A stretch of 64,000 nucleotides of DNA. Origin: Bog-473 sp963701955. Its GTDB lineage: Bacteria > Actinomycetota > Acidimicrobiia > Acidimicrobiales > RAAP-2. Shown one piece after another: positions 40,813 through 50,438 of the stretch (the first letter of the stretch is position 1; each line of letters opens with the position of its first letter). The notes under the pieces were generated by a model. The model was not told where the DNA came from. It saw nothing but the letters and a program-made list of their open reading frames with translations, and ran no database searches. The position numbers and the translations under genes are program-made. Location: positions 2,480,001 through 2,544,000 of the forward strand of contig OY969694.1 in assembly GCA_963701955.1 (NCBI GenBank), given 5' to 3'.

Positions 40813-42348
40813 TCAGCGACGGTCGAAATCCCGTGTCGGGCGCTCGGGGTCCGGCGGCTCGGAGCCCGGCGGTTCGGGGGCGTGGGCGATCTCGCCGATG
40901 GCCCGGTGCATGCGTTCTTGGGCGTCGATCATCCAGTCGATGTAGAAGGCGTAGTCCTCGACGTGCGTGACGTCGCCCTCGCTGTAGTCGGCGATGCGGA
41001 AGGCGGAGCGGTCGGGCAGGCGCTCCCACTCGAGAGGCGCGCCGTAGAGCGACTCGATCTGCGAGCGCTGGCCGTAGAGCGCATCGAACTGCGCCGCGCT
41101 CGCCTCGGGTGAGCCGAGGTCGATGAAGAAGTCCGAACGCAGCCGGCCGCCGGCGGTGAAGCTCAGCCCGTAGTGCGTGCCGCGCAACGGCGAGGGGAGC
41201 GTGACGAAGTTCTGCGCCGGCAGCGTGGACATGCGGGTCCAGTGCGAGTGGCGCAGGCGCACCTTCTCGAGCCAGCGTGACCAGAAGTCACGGTAGAGCG
41301 CGCCCTTCCCGCCCCGCGAGGGGCTGGCCAGCTCGGCCAGCGTCCAGCCGTTGGGGTCGCGCCACCACTGGGTACCCACGTAGTCCTGGCTGATCCCGGT
41401 GGCCTGCTCCATGACGAGGCGGATGAGGGCGGCAGGGGTGTACGCCGCCTTGTCCACGTCCCACACGACCGGGGCGGCCATGTTGTTCTGCCAGTAGGCC
41501 GTCCGCCGGGCCGGGTCGTCGTGCAGCCACTCCTCGAGCTGGTTGCGTGTGTCGGCGCCCAGGTCGCTCGGCGGGCTGAGGGTGAGCACGGTGCCCTCGG
41601 CCACGGACTCGGTGCCCACCAGGCGCCGCACCGTGCTGGCGTCCTGCACGCGTCGCTTGGCCTCGCCCAGCTCCTTGGCCAGCTGGCGCTCGGGGCTGAT
41701 TGTGAACTCCTCGACCTCGCGCAGCGGGTAGAGCTGGCGCACCGAGATCATGGGCACGTTGGAGCTGCCCGCCTGGTTGTACACGTACGAGCGGAAGGCG
41801 CTGATCTGCATCAGGGTGAAGTCGAGGCCCATCTCGCTGAGCCAGACCACGCTGGCCGTGACGAGCGGCGAGAAGTCGTGCGCCAGCAGCACGATGCGGG
41901 GCCGGCGGAGGGATTCGGGCGAGATGTCGGGTGCGTGCGCCTGCAGGTCGGCCAGGGCCTCCTCGGCGGTCATGGGGACCCCGAGGCGCGACTGGAGACG
42001 GGAGAACTGGCCGGCGAGCGACTCGGGGAGCAGGCGGCTGGCCATGGCGGCGTACTTGAGCGTGGGCACCTCGGTGTCGGGGGTCCGGCTGCTCTTGAGC
42101 TCGGCCACGACCAGACGACCGTCGGCGCCGAGCCCGAGCACGTTGATCCGGTCACGCTCGGCCCCGACGGTGGGCAGGCCCTCGAACTCGAACGTGATGA
42201 CCTTGACGCCCTGCCCCAGGATGATCGGGTTGGAGAGCACCCATTCCTGCAGGTCGGCGCGTTCTTCGAGTCCCGCCTCCTCGAGCGAGATCATCTGGGC
42301 CGGCATCGCGACGGAACCAGCAACGGTGAAGAGCATCTCGTCCGCCAT
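40813..42348 (-). CDS. PDDEXK-like nuclease-fold protein with C-terminal DUF4268
   Basis: The 511-residue protein opens with a NucS-like region: ERADLQEWVLSNPIILGQGVKV followed by RINVLGLGADGRLVVAELKSSRTPDTEVPTL. Its E-L-K core, with an aspartate in the preceding strand, has the layout of a PD-(D/E)xK nuclease. The C-terminal third contains DUF4268-like wording: LSFTAGGRLRSDFFIDLGSPEASAAQFDALYGQRSQIESLYG and EWERLPDRSAFRIADY. A middle part has Trp-rich stretches (TQWWRDPNGWTLAEL). DUF4268 proteins are often stand-alone and are suspected in restriction or defence. It lies between two unrelated ABC exporter operons. Confidence 0.75.
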   Translation of the reverse strand: MADEMLFTVAGSVAMPAQMISLEEAGLEERADLQEWVLSNPIILGQGVKVITFEFEGLPTVGAERDRINVLGLGADGRLVVAELKSSRTPDTEVPTLKYAAMASRLLPESLAGQFSRLQSRLGVPMTAEEALADLQAHAPDISPESLRRPRIVLLAHDFSPLVTASVVWLSEMGLDFTLMQISAFRSYVYNQAGSSNVPMISVRQLYPLREVEEFTISPERQLAKELGEAKRRVQDASTVRRLVGTESVAEGTVLTLSPPSDLGADTRNQLEEWLHDDPARRTAYWQNNMAAPVVWDVDKAAYTPAALIRLVMEQATGISQDYVGTQWWRDPNGWTLAELASPSRGGKGALYRDFWSRWLEKVRLRHSHWTRMSTLPAQNFVTLPSPLRGTHYGLSFTAGGRLRSDFFIDLGSPEASAAQFDALYGQRSQIESLYGAPLEWERLPDRSAFRIADYSEGDVTHVEDYAFYIDWMIDAQERMHRAIGEIAHAPEPPGSEPPDPERPTRDFDRR

Positions 42349-42435
42349 GTGTTCAGTCAGGGTAAGGCAGAGGCTGCTCAGGGGCAGGAACCGAAAGTCA
42401 CAGATCGCCTCAACGGAGACTCAAATACCCGCTGT

Positions 42436-42464
42436 CACGTGGGGGTTTGTGAGGACCTCACGTG
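42436..42464. terminator. Hairpin between the permease operon end and the DUF4268 start
   Basis: CACGTGGGG at 42436-42444 pairs with CCTCACGTG at 42456-42464 (one G-T pair) in the 182-base gap. It lies about 70 bases beyond the minus-strand permease stop and about 90 bases before the DUF4268 start. There is no U-run, so it is either a terminator of the actinobacterial type or an operator (CACGTG is palindromic). Confidence 0.35.
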
Positions 42465-42530
42465 CAACCAGACCGCAACCGGCGCGCTACCCCCGATGGA
42501 TGTTCGCACCGTTCGTGTTACCTACGTTTC

Positions 42531-43381
42531 CTACTCGGTCGTCCGCTTCTTGAAGAAGTGCGCGGCGGCCGGGCAGGCGACGGCGAGGATCGCCACGGAC
42601 CAGAGCAACGAGGCGGCCACCGGATGCTGCATGGGCCAGGCATCGATGTGCCCCGAGGGGTTCGGGTTGCCCCACAGCACGCGGGCCCCGGCGCAGACGG
42701 CGCTCACCGGGTTCCAGTCGGCGATGGCCTGCATCCAGCCCGGCATGTGCGCGGTGGGCACCATGGCGTTGGACACGAAGGCGAGCGGGAACAGGACGAT
42801 GAAGCCGAACGACGCCGCGGACTCGGGGCTCTTGGAGTTCATGCCCACGACGGCGGCGATCCAGGTGAGCGAGTAGGCGAAGAACAGCACGAGCAGGAAT
42901 CCGGCCACCGTGCTCACCACGCTCGTGGTGGGGCGCCAGCCCACGATGAGGCCGGTGGCCGCGACGATCACCGCACACAGCACCGCGGTCATCAGGTCGG
43001 CCACTGACCGACCCACCAAGACGGCCGAGCGCCACATGGGCAGGGTGCGGAAGCGGTCGATCATGCCCTCGTTCAGGTCGGTGCTGAGGCCGACCGCCGT
43101 GCCCATGGTGGAGGTCACCAGGTTCAGCGCCAGCAGACCGGCCATGAGGTAGTCGGTGTAGCTGCCGCCGCCGGGGATGGGGATGGCGCCGCCGAAGATG
43201 TACACGAAGAGGAACGTGAAGAGGATCGGCTGGATCGTCACGTCCGAGAGCTGCATGGGCTCGCGTGAGATGTGCACCAGGTTGCGCCGGGTCATCGACC
43301 ACACGTCGGACAACGGACGCCAGACGCTGTGCCCGGGGCGGGGCCGGAACGCTCCCGTCGTGGGGCCGAGCGTGGTGGTCG

Positions 43382-43385
<4 letters not shown>
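42531..43385 (-). CDS. DrrB-like ABC-2 exporter permease
   Basis: ATG 43385 overlaps the ATPase stop by four bases. The 284-residue protein has the interface helix WRPLSDVWSMTRRNLVHISREPMQ and six helices, with the DrrB coupling segment GMIDRFRTLPMWRSAVLVGRS and the late LAFVSNAMVPTAHMPGWMQAIADWNPVS block. It ends AAHFFKKRTTE. It is the permease half of the TetR-controlled exporter and is distinct in sequence from the PadR-linked permease. Confidence 0.92.
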
Positions 43386-44410
<1,025 letters not shown>

Positions 44411-44443
44411 GGCGCTGGCGCTCCTTCGGCGTCGATGGCGTCC

Positions 44444-44461
44444 TTACCTGTCGGTTAGTAA
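44444..44461. promoter_or_regulatory. TetR-type operator, first copy
   Basis: TTACCTGTCGGTTAGTAA is an 18-base element with outer dyad TTAC/GTAA. It is closest to the exporter start at 44410. Its first ten bases (TTACCTGTCG) equal those of the second copy at 44494. Confidence 0.75.
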
Positions 44462-44493
44462 ACTGTTTCCCGTGCGCATGGTAGAGACGTCAC

Positions 44494-44511
44494 TTACCTG
44501 TCGTCAAGTAA
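44494..44511. promoter_or_regulatory. TetR-type operator, second copy
   Basis: TTACCTGTCGTCAAGTAA has near-perfect dyad symmetry (TTACxTGxCGxCAxGTAA). It starts exactly 50 bases after the first copy, close to five helical turns, so two dimers could bind the same face. It resembles the operators of exporter-linked TetR/AcrR repressors. Confidence 0.8.
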
Positions 44512-44674
44512 ATTTGGGCCAAGTATCAATGGACTCACAACAAACGAGACCGGTTGGGGGTGCCTTCCGGCCGTCGACGCGCTGCCTGTGGACGCGCTCC
44601 CACCTGTATACGCCGCGCCCGTATACGGTCCGCCCCACATCACCACAGCGACGACCGGACGGAAAAGCAACGCA

Positions 44675-45259
44675 GTGACAACAACTGAACCGACCATCGA
44701 CCCGTCCGCCAAGGACACCCGAGAGCGCATTCTCGATGCGGCGCTCGACCTCTTCATAGAGCAGGGCTTCGACGGCACCAGCCTGAGGGAGATCGCCGAG
44801 CAGCTGGGCGTCACCAAGGCGGCCCTCTACTACCACTTCGAATCGAAGGACGACATTTTGATGGCGCTCCATCTGCGCCTGCACGAGTTCGGCCGCGATG
44901 CGCTGACCCAGATGGGGGACGAGCCCGTCACCCTCGCGCTGTGGGGATCGTTGCTCGAGGAGATCCTCGGTCAGATGATGTCCCAGCGCAAGATCTTCCT
45001 CATGCACGAACGGAACCAGGCCGCGCTCGAGAAGCTGCACCGACACGACCACGAAGCGGAGCACGAGGACATTCAGAACCAGTTCCGCCGGGTGCTCAAC
45101 GACACCCGGGTCCCGATGGCCGACCGGGTGAAGATGGCCGCCGCCGTCGGCGTGGTGTTCTCGAGCCTGTTCCTCTCGGGTGACTCCTTCGTCGGCGTGC
45201 CCGACGACGACCTGGGTGGCCAACTCCGCGTGATCATCCGCAACGTCCTCTTCGGATGA
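44675..45259 (+). CDS. TetR/AcrR family transcriptional regulator
   Basis: GTG 44675 gives 194 residues; an upstream frame to 44588 is open but low in coding character. The HTH is at about 16-62: TRERILDAALDLFIEQGFDGTSLREIAEQLGVTKAALYYHFESKDDIL, a textbook TetR opening. The helical ligand domain follows with LMHERNQAALEKLHRHDHEAEHEDI. It is divergent from the DrrAB-type operon, with two matching operators in between. Just upstream of the start two TATACG dyads (44605-44613 and 44620-44628) lie in its leader. Confidence 0.93.
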   Translation: MTTTEPTIDPSAKDTRERILDAALDLFIEQGFDGTSLREIAEQLGVTKAALYYHFESKDDILMALHLRLHEFGRDALTQMGDEPVTLALWGSLLEEILGQMMSQRKIFLMHERNQAALEKLHRHDHEAEHEDIQNQFRRVLNDTRVPMADRVKMAAAVGVVFSSLFLSGDSFVGVPDDDLGGQLRVIIRNVLFG

Positions 45260-45316
45260 CGGGAACGGTTCGGCCGGACCGGGACTGAATCCCGCGCCGC
45301 CACTACGCTCGCTGGT

Positions 45317-46201
45317 GTGGCGGATCCATCCTCAGTCGGCAACGGCAACGGCAACGGTAACGGCACCGGCGGTGCGAGCGGGACCAGCGGTGCGGGCGGG
45401 ACCGGCGGCGGGGCATCGACCGAGACCCACACCCACCCCTACACGGTGGCCATCGACGTCGGCGGTACGGGGCTCAAGGCCAACGTGCTCGGCGCGACCG
45501 GCACCTTCGTGGCGAACCGCGTCAAGATCGCGACGACCTACCCGATGCCGCCCGATCTCATGGTCGAGAAGCTCACCGGACTGGCCAAGAAGCTTCCCGA
45601 GGCAGACCGGATCTCGTGCGGGTTCCCCGGCATGGTGCGCAACGGCTGCGTGCTCAGCGCCCCGCACTTCGTGACCAAGAAGGGTCCGGGGACGGCGACC
45701 GATCCCGAGCTCGTCAAGGCCTGGTCCCGCTTCGACCTCGCCTCGGCGCTGGCCAAATCGATCGGCAAACCGTGCCGGGTGGCCAACGACGCCGACGTGC
45801 AGGGGGCGGCGGTGGTGCAGGGGACGGGGTTCGAGGCCGTCATCACCCTCGGGACCGGCTTCGGGACGGCGTTCTTCATGGACGGACGGCTGCTGCCCCA
45901 CGAGGAGTTCGCCCACGTGGAGTTCCGCAAGGGGGAGACCTTCAACCAGCAGCTGGGCGAGCCGACCCGCAAGCAGATCGGCGACAAGCGCTGGAACAAG
46001 CGGGTCCAGAAGGCCATCGCCTATCTCAGTGCGGTGACCTTCTTCGACCATCTCTTCATCGGCGGCGGCAACGCCCCCCGGATCAACCGCCGCGACCTGG
46101 GCGAGGTGCTCGAGCACATCACCGTGGTCGACAATTCGGCGGGGATCCTCGGGGGCATCAAGCTCTGGGACGACAACCACGTCGGCCTCACCGGCGGCTA
46201 G
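45317..46201 (+). CDS. ppgK: Polyphosphate glucokinase (ROK family)
   Basis: The GTG at 45317 leads into a Gly/Asn/Thr-rich N-terminus from short GGCAAC repeats (about 7-40). The ROK domain starts YTVAIDVGGTGLKANVLGA and continues with RISCGFPGMVRNG, KPCRVANDADVQGAAVVQG and ITLGTGFGTAFFMDGRLLPHEEFAHVEFRKGETFNQQLG. The last is the polyphosphate/ATP-glucokinase signature of actinobacterial PPGK; the C-x-C zinc knot of other ROK proteins is absent, as expected for PPGK. It phosphorylates glucose using polyphosphate or ATP. With PPK2 at 36.5 kb it points to polyphosphate storage. Confidence 0.9.
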   Translation: MADPSSVGNGNGNGNGTGGASGTSGAGGTGGGASTETHTHPYTVAIDVGGTGLKANVLGATGTFVANRVKIATTYPMPPDLMVEKLTGLAKKLPEADRISCGFPGMVRNGCVLSAPHFVTKKGPGTATDPELVKAWSRFDLASALAKSIGKPCRVANDADVQGAAVVQGTGFEAVITLGTGFGTAFFMDGRLLPHEEFAHVEFRKGETFNQQLGEPTRKQIGDKRWNKRVQKAIAYLSAVTFFDHLFIGGGNAPRINRRDLGEVLEHITVVDNSAGILGGIKLWDDNHVGLTGG

Positions 46202-46294
46202 CCACGCTGCACCTTCTCGTCCGAACTTCCCTGACCTGCGATTTCCCGCCTCCCGGCTTCCCAGGTCGGTCAAGTACACTGGCTCACTCACCCA

Positions 46295-46368
46295 GCGCTC
46301 GTAGCTCAACGGACTAGAGCATCTGACTACGGATCAGAAGGTTGGGGGTTCGAATCCCTCCGAGCGCG
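46295..46368 (+). tRNA. tRNA-Arg (anticodon ACG)
   Basis: The acceptor arms GCGCTCG (46295-46301) and CGAGCGC (46361-46367) pair fully. The D arm is GCTC/GAGC. The anticodon stem TCTGA/TCAGA closes the loop CTACGGA, giving anticodon ACG. The T arm GGGGG/CCCTC holds TTCGAAT. The total is 73 bases plus discriminator G; CCA is not encoded. It reads CGU/CGC/CGA through inosine. An integrase gene starts 95 bases downstream and the anticodon loop region is repeated at 58.1 kb, so this is the attachment site of an island. Confidence 0.97.
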
Positions 46369-46462
46369 CATCGTCTAATCCCAGCTTAGAAGGTATAAAC
46401 CGTTCCGACGCGGAGTCAGGGATCCACGAGGCATCCCTACATTCGTCCCTACTTTTGTGCGT

Positions 46463-47623
46463 ATGGCGTGGGGTGACGGCACCATGCGCGAGCGCAGTCC
46501 CGACAACTGGGAGATACGCATCGCCGTGGGGGTCGATCCGGTGTCGGGACGCACGGTGCAGCGCTCCTTCACCTTCCACGGCTGCGCCGGCAACGCCGAG
46601 TTACACCGCAAGGAGCTCGCCGCGGAGTGGGCCGAGCGGCGCGCCATCCGGCGGGCGGCGCCGTTCCTCAGCGTCGCCGAGCTGCTCGAGCGCTGGCTCA
46701 CCGCGCACCATGACTGGCGGCCGGCCACATGGATCGGGGCGCGCTCGAATGTCAAGGTGCTCCGTACGGACCCACTGGCGCTGCGCCGCGTGTCGACGCT
46801 CAAACCCGAGCACGTGCGGGCGGCGATGGCGGCGTGGAGTTCGGCGGGCGCCTCGGTGGCCGTGGTCTCGGGGCGCTTCCGCGTGCTGCGTTCGGCCATC
46901 GGCTGGGCCCATGTGGAGCGCGTCATCGACGTCAATCCGCTCGCCGGCATGCGCGGGCCGCCGCGCCCGGGTACCCGGTTGCATCTCCGCACCGAGCAAG
47001 TCGTTCACCTGCTTGAGACCGCCGATGCGCTCGTACTCGCGGCAGCCGCGAACGATCCGGGGCGCCTGCACAAGGCCGAGCAGATCCGACTGCTCGTCCG
47101 CCTGGCCGCAGACTCGGGGGCGCGGCGTGGTGAGCTGGTCGCGTTGCGCTTCGACGACCTCGACGGTCGGGTGCTTACCATCGAGCGAGGCGTCTCAGCC
47201 GACGTGCTCGGTCCCACGAAGACGGGACGGACCCGCCGTCTCACCCTCGGGCGTCAGACGGTCGAGCTGTGGCGCTCGAGCGCACAGACCTGGGCCGACC
47301 GGCTTCCCGAGAGCGAGCCTCTCGGCCCGTGGCTGTTCTCCCCCGAGGGCTCCCATCACATCCGACTTACGGCTGGCGCTCTCGGCCACTGGTTCGCCGA
47401 GCTCGCCCGCGTGGCCGAAGTCCCCGGAGCCTCCTTGCACCGCTTGCGCCACAGCGTGGCGACCTTCCTGGTCGGACGCGGCGAGCTGCTGCGGGCCCAG
47501 CAGCGCCTCGGGCACCGGGATCCTTCGACCACGCTACGCAACTACGCCCATGCTCTTCCCCTCGAGGATGAGACGGTGGCCGACGACATCGACGAAATGC
47601 TGCTGCGCCGGAGCTCCGACTGA
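46463..47623 (+). CDS. Tyrosine recombinase / integrase
   Basis: I chose ATG 46463; GTG 46457 in frame is an alternative. The 386-residue protein has an N-terminal arm/core-binding part and the catalytic domain. Catalytic residues: R in SGARRGELVALRF, K in the following beta hairpin (VLGPTKTGRTRRL), H-x-x-R in LHRLRHSVATFLVG, H in QRLGHRDPSTTLRNY and the nucleophilic Y in the same segment. It lies directly behind tRNA-Arg, the expected att site. It should catalyse integration and excision of the island; no excisionase gene is recognisable. Confidence 0.92.
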   Translation: MAWGDGTMRERSPDNWEIRIAVGVDPVSGRTVQRSFTFHGCAGNAELHRKELAAEWAERRAIRRAAPFLSVAELLERWLTAHHDWRPATWIGARSNVKVLRTDPLALRRVSTLKPEHVRAAMAAWSSAGASVAVVSGRFRVLRSAIGWAHVERVIDVNPLAGMRGPPRPGTRLHLRTEQVVHLLETADALVLAAAANDPGRLHKAEQIRLLVRLAADSGARRGELVALRFDDLDGRVLTIERGVSADVLGPTKTGRTRRLTLGRQTVELWRSSAQTWADRLPESEPLGPWLFSPEGSHHIRLTAGALGHWFAELARVAEVPGASLHRLRHSVATFLVGRGELLRAQQRLGHRDPSTTLRNYAHALPLEDETVADDIDEMLLRRSSD

Positions 47624-47684
47624 CGGGCAGGTGGTCCGGACGGGAGTCCTTTCCCTCGGTAAGGGGCGATGGCAGGCTGTTGTC

Positions 47685-48592
47685 GTGGATCACCTGCGAG
47701 AGCTCGCCGTCCGAGAGGCGATGTTTGTCTATCTCGACTCTCTCGTCGCCCAGTCCGCTGAGGGCAACCTCACCTGGGAGCAGACGGCCGGGTTCCCTTG
47801 GTTCGACGAGACCATCGTGCTCCGACAGACGCGGGGCGCGGCATCCACAAGCCGCGCCAGCTCGACGCTGCGCTCTCAATAACCACAGCATTCACCGGCT
47901 ACGGCCGGGAGCCCCGCTATCGCGACTCCATCGGCGAGGACGGCTATCCGCGGTACAAGTTCGAGGGCGACAATCCCAACCTGGCCACGAATCGAGCGCT
48001 GCGGACGGCCATGGAGTGCCGCTTACCGTTGACCTACTTCATCGGCGTTCGTCGAAGCGTGTACAAGCCCGTCTATCCCGTTTACGTTGCCGGAGAGGAT
48101 GCGTCGCACCAGGAATTCATCCTCAGCTTCTCGCGTGCCGAGGTGGGCATCGATTTCTCGTCGCTGAGCGCACCTGAGAAGGTGTACGCCGCCCGGATGA
48201 CGAAGCAGCGACTTCATCAGCCTCTGTTTCGCGAGAGGGTTCTGCATGCCTATGCCACCAGCTGCGCGGTGTGCAGGCTGCGACATGTCGAGTTGCTCGA
48301 TGCCGCCCACATCATCGCTGACGGCGAAGATGGAGGAGACCCCGTCGTCCCCAACGGCATGGCCCTGTGCAAGATCCACCATGCCGCCTACGACCGGGAC
48401 TTCCTCGGTATCACCCCCACGTTGGTGGTGCACATCAACGAGCGGTTGCTGGAAGAGACCGATGGTCCGATGCTCAAACACGGCCTCCAAGAGATGCACG
48501 GCTCGACCATCGGCGTGCCACGCAGCAATGCGGCGAAACCCGACCCCGAACGCTTGGAGCACCGCTATACACGATTTCTCGAAGCATCCTGA
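47685..48592 (+). CDS. HNH endonuclease (restriction endonuclease-like), frame broken once
   Basis: GTG 47685 opens a frame (VDHLRELAVREAMFVYLDSL..., to LRQTRG) that ends, while GIHKPRQLDAALSI continues in another frame. Adding one base at about 47840 joins them into 302 residues with a typical family order. The C-terminal HNH has CAVCRLRHVELLDAAHIIADGEDGGD and PNGMALCKIHHAAYDRDFLGI, with C-x-x-C zinc knuckle and H-x-H. The family, recalled as a putative restriction endonuclease, occurs as a solitary gene on islands. It lies 61 bases behind the integrase. Without the added base the protein is truncated at the N-terminus. Confidence 0.8.
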
Positions 48593-48672
48593 TTCACGTC
48601 TGAGCAGGGTGGAGATCCGACCCTCGGTTCTCTCACGAGCGAACGACTTCTGAGCTGACAAAAGAGGGTCCT

Positions 48673-49935
48673 TCATTTGCGCGCGGGAACGACGCGCGGA
48701 GGTCGAGTGATGGCTGTGTCCGCAGCGGGCGAGGCGAGACGCCGCTCGAATTGGGTGATGGCATCGAGGAGATCTGCGACCTCGAAGACACGATTGCGTC
48801 TTCCGACGGTTCCCTGGCGCAGGACACCGCATGCGTGGAGATGGTTCACCGCGTCATTCGTCCTTTTGCGTGACCGGCCGATGGCTTGCGCGGCTGTTTC
48901 GACCGTGAAGATGGGGATACCCGGCAAGACCGACAAGAGGAGGTCGGCCGCAGAGCGTCGACGCACGGGATTCGCAGCCTGACGCCAGAGCTCCTCGATC
49001 TGATCGAGTTGATTGGCGAACGCTGCGGCATCTCTGCAGGCGCGCAGCAACGCATTGACGAACGCATCGATCCACTGGACCGCCGCCTCGGCCGCCACGG
49101 GGTCACTAGATGGAGCGTCGTAGCGGAAGGAGACGAGTCCGGCGATATAGGCACCTGCGTTTGTAGCCAGGATCAGACTGACCGCAGGCGCGAAGTTCGG
49201 AGCCAACCCGCGGCGACGCAGGACGAGGTGGATCAATGCGCGCCCGACTCGTCCGTTCCCGTCGACGAACGGGTGGATCGTCTCGAACTGGGCGTGTGCC
49301 AATGCGGCCTGCACGATGGGCGGGTGGTCGTCCCCTGAAATGTACGAGCACAGGTCCTCGAGGAGGCCGCGCACCTGTTCGTGGGGCGGCGGGACGTAGG
49401 CGGCGCGGCAGGGATTGACACCGCCGATCCAGTTCTGCTCCTGGCGCACCACGCCGCCCCAGTGCTCGTCTCGCGTTCCCGCCAGAAGCTCGCGATGCAG
49501 TGTGCAGAGGTCTTCGATGGTGATCGGCCGCTCGAGATCGGCCAGCTGAAGGGCACCACTCATAGCGCGTATGTTCCCGAGCACCGCCCGAGCGGTGTCG
49601 TCGGAGGTGGGGAGTCCAGCTCGTTCGGCGAACTCTTCCTGGGCGAGCCGGCGCGCGCTGACCTGAAGGCCTTCGATGTAGGAAGAACCGACCGCCTCGG
49701 CGCGCAGCAGCAACCGTGCCACGGACTCAACACTGGCCAGGCCCAACTGGCGGTCTTGAAGTGCTCCGACCGCCCGGTCGGCGTCGGAGAGATCGGCGAC
49801 GAGGTCGGCTGGGAGCGCCAAGACGCGCTCGGCGAGGGAGTCGGGTAGGTAGGCCCGATAGGAGCACGCGGTGCGTTCCCGACGGGACTGCCCCGTCGGG
49901 CTCCCCTGCCAGATCAGTTCCTCGTACCGGGCCAT
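48673..49935 (-). CDS. Fic domain protein with internal inhibitory helix
   Basis: The 420-residue protein has the Fic motif HPFVDGNGRVGR near residue 220, with an N-terminal segment GSSYIEGLQVSARRL that fits the inhibitory [S/T]xxxE[G/N] motif of class II Fic proteins. This means the enzyme is probably self-inhibited. The C-terminus adds a winged-helix-like domain (FTVETAAQAIGRSRKRTNDAVNHLHACGVL). Fic enzymes AMPylate protein hydroxyls and may act as toxins. It is transcribed opposite to the HNH gene and ends 80 bases from it. The 260 bases upstream hold no gene. Confidence 0.92.
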   Translation of the reverse strand: MARYEELIWQGSPTGQSRRERTACSYRAYLPDSLAERVLALPADLVADLSDADRAVGALQDRQLGLASVESVARLLLRAEAVGSSYIEGLQVSARRLAQEEFAERAGLPTSDDTARAVLGNIRAMSGALQLADLERPITIEDLCTLHRELLAGTRDEHWGGVVRQEQNWIGGVNPCRAAYVPPPHEQVRGLLEDLCSYISGDDHPPIVQAALAHAQFETIHPFVDGNGRVGRALIHLVLRRRGLAPNFAPAVSLILATNAGAYIAGLVSFRYDAPSSDPVAAEAAVQWIDAFVNALLRACRDAAAFANQLDQIEELWRQAANPVRRRSAADLLLSVLPGIPIFTVETAAQAIGRSRKRTNDAVNHLHACGVLRQGTVGRRNRVFEVADLLDAITQFERRLASPAADTAITRPPRVVPARK

Positions 49936-50168
49936 GGACGTGTCCTTCTCTCCCGACCCATAGTACCAGTTATCTACTAACCGACATTATAGCCCCGGCC
50001 TGGCGTCACCTGTTTACCAATTGACGCCTGGCGCCTCCGATGAAAACGACGCGGTAACCCTCCGGCCTCTCGACCAGTGCTTCGTGGCCAGTGAATCCCG
50101 ATCACGACCGGTCGTCGAAATCGGACCAATGCGCCGGGCCGCGAACGACCCCGGCCTGTAATACAGTC

Positions 50169-50197
50169 ATGGACCAAGTGTGATACACTGGGTCCAT
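50169..50197. promoter_or_regulatory. Large dyad over the antitoxin start codon
   Basis: A 13-base arm ATGGACCAAGTGT (50169-50181) pairs with ACACTGGGTCCAT (50185-50197) in 12 of 13 positions around GAT. The right arm contains the A and T of the ATG start at 50196. The spacer region GTGATACACT looks like an actinobacterial -10 element, which would give a leaderless transcript. Autoregulation by the VapB-like protein fits. Confidence 0.7.
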
Positions 50198-50438
50198 GAG
50201 AAGCCTCCGGCTCGATCCTGAGCTTGACGAAAAGGTGCAGCGTGCGGCCGCTATCAGGGGTGAATCCGTTTCGGAGTTCATCCGCCATGCTGCCGACGAG
50301 CGGGCCGAGGAAACTCTGGCCAGCGCGGTAAGCGATCGCTTCGCCGATGTCGCCGGTGTCGTCCGGGGTGGCGGCGGTCAAGCCCGGCGCTCCGGCGAGG
50401 CGTTTACCGACGCCTTGGTGCGAGGGCGCACGAAGTAG
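50196..50438 (+). CDS. Ribbon-helix-helix antitoxin (VapB-like)
   Basis: The 80-residue protein starts MRSLRLDPELDEKVQRAAAIRGESVSEFIRHAADERA. This is a short ribbon strand followed by two helices, the standard RHH DNA-binding dimer of antitoxins. Its C-terminal half is disordered and basic (RGGGGQARRSGEAFTDALVRGRTK) and would wrap the toxin. The stop codon TAG overlaps the start of the PIN toxin gene by one base. The large dyad over its start implies conditional autoregulation. It has no ribosome binding site, so translation is probably leaderless. Confidence 0.85.
   Translation: MRSLRLDPELDEKVQRAAAIRGESVSEFIRHAADERAEETLASAVSDRFADVAGVVRGGGGQARRSGEAFTDALVRGRTK

Noticed and set aside
46369..46462. 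Second tRNA or excisionase gene between tRNA-Arg and integrase
   Set aside because: No cloverleaf can be formed and no frame longer than a few codons fits in the gap.
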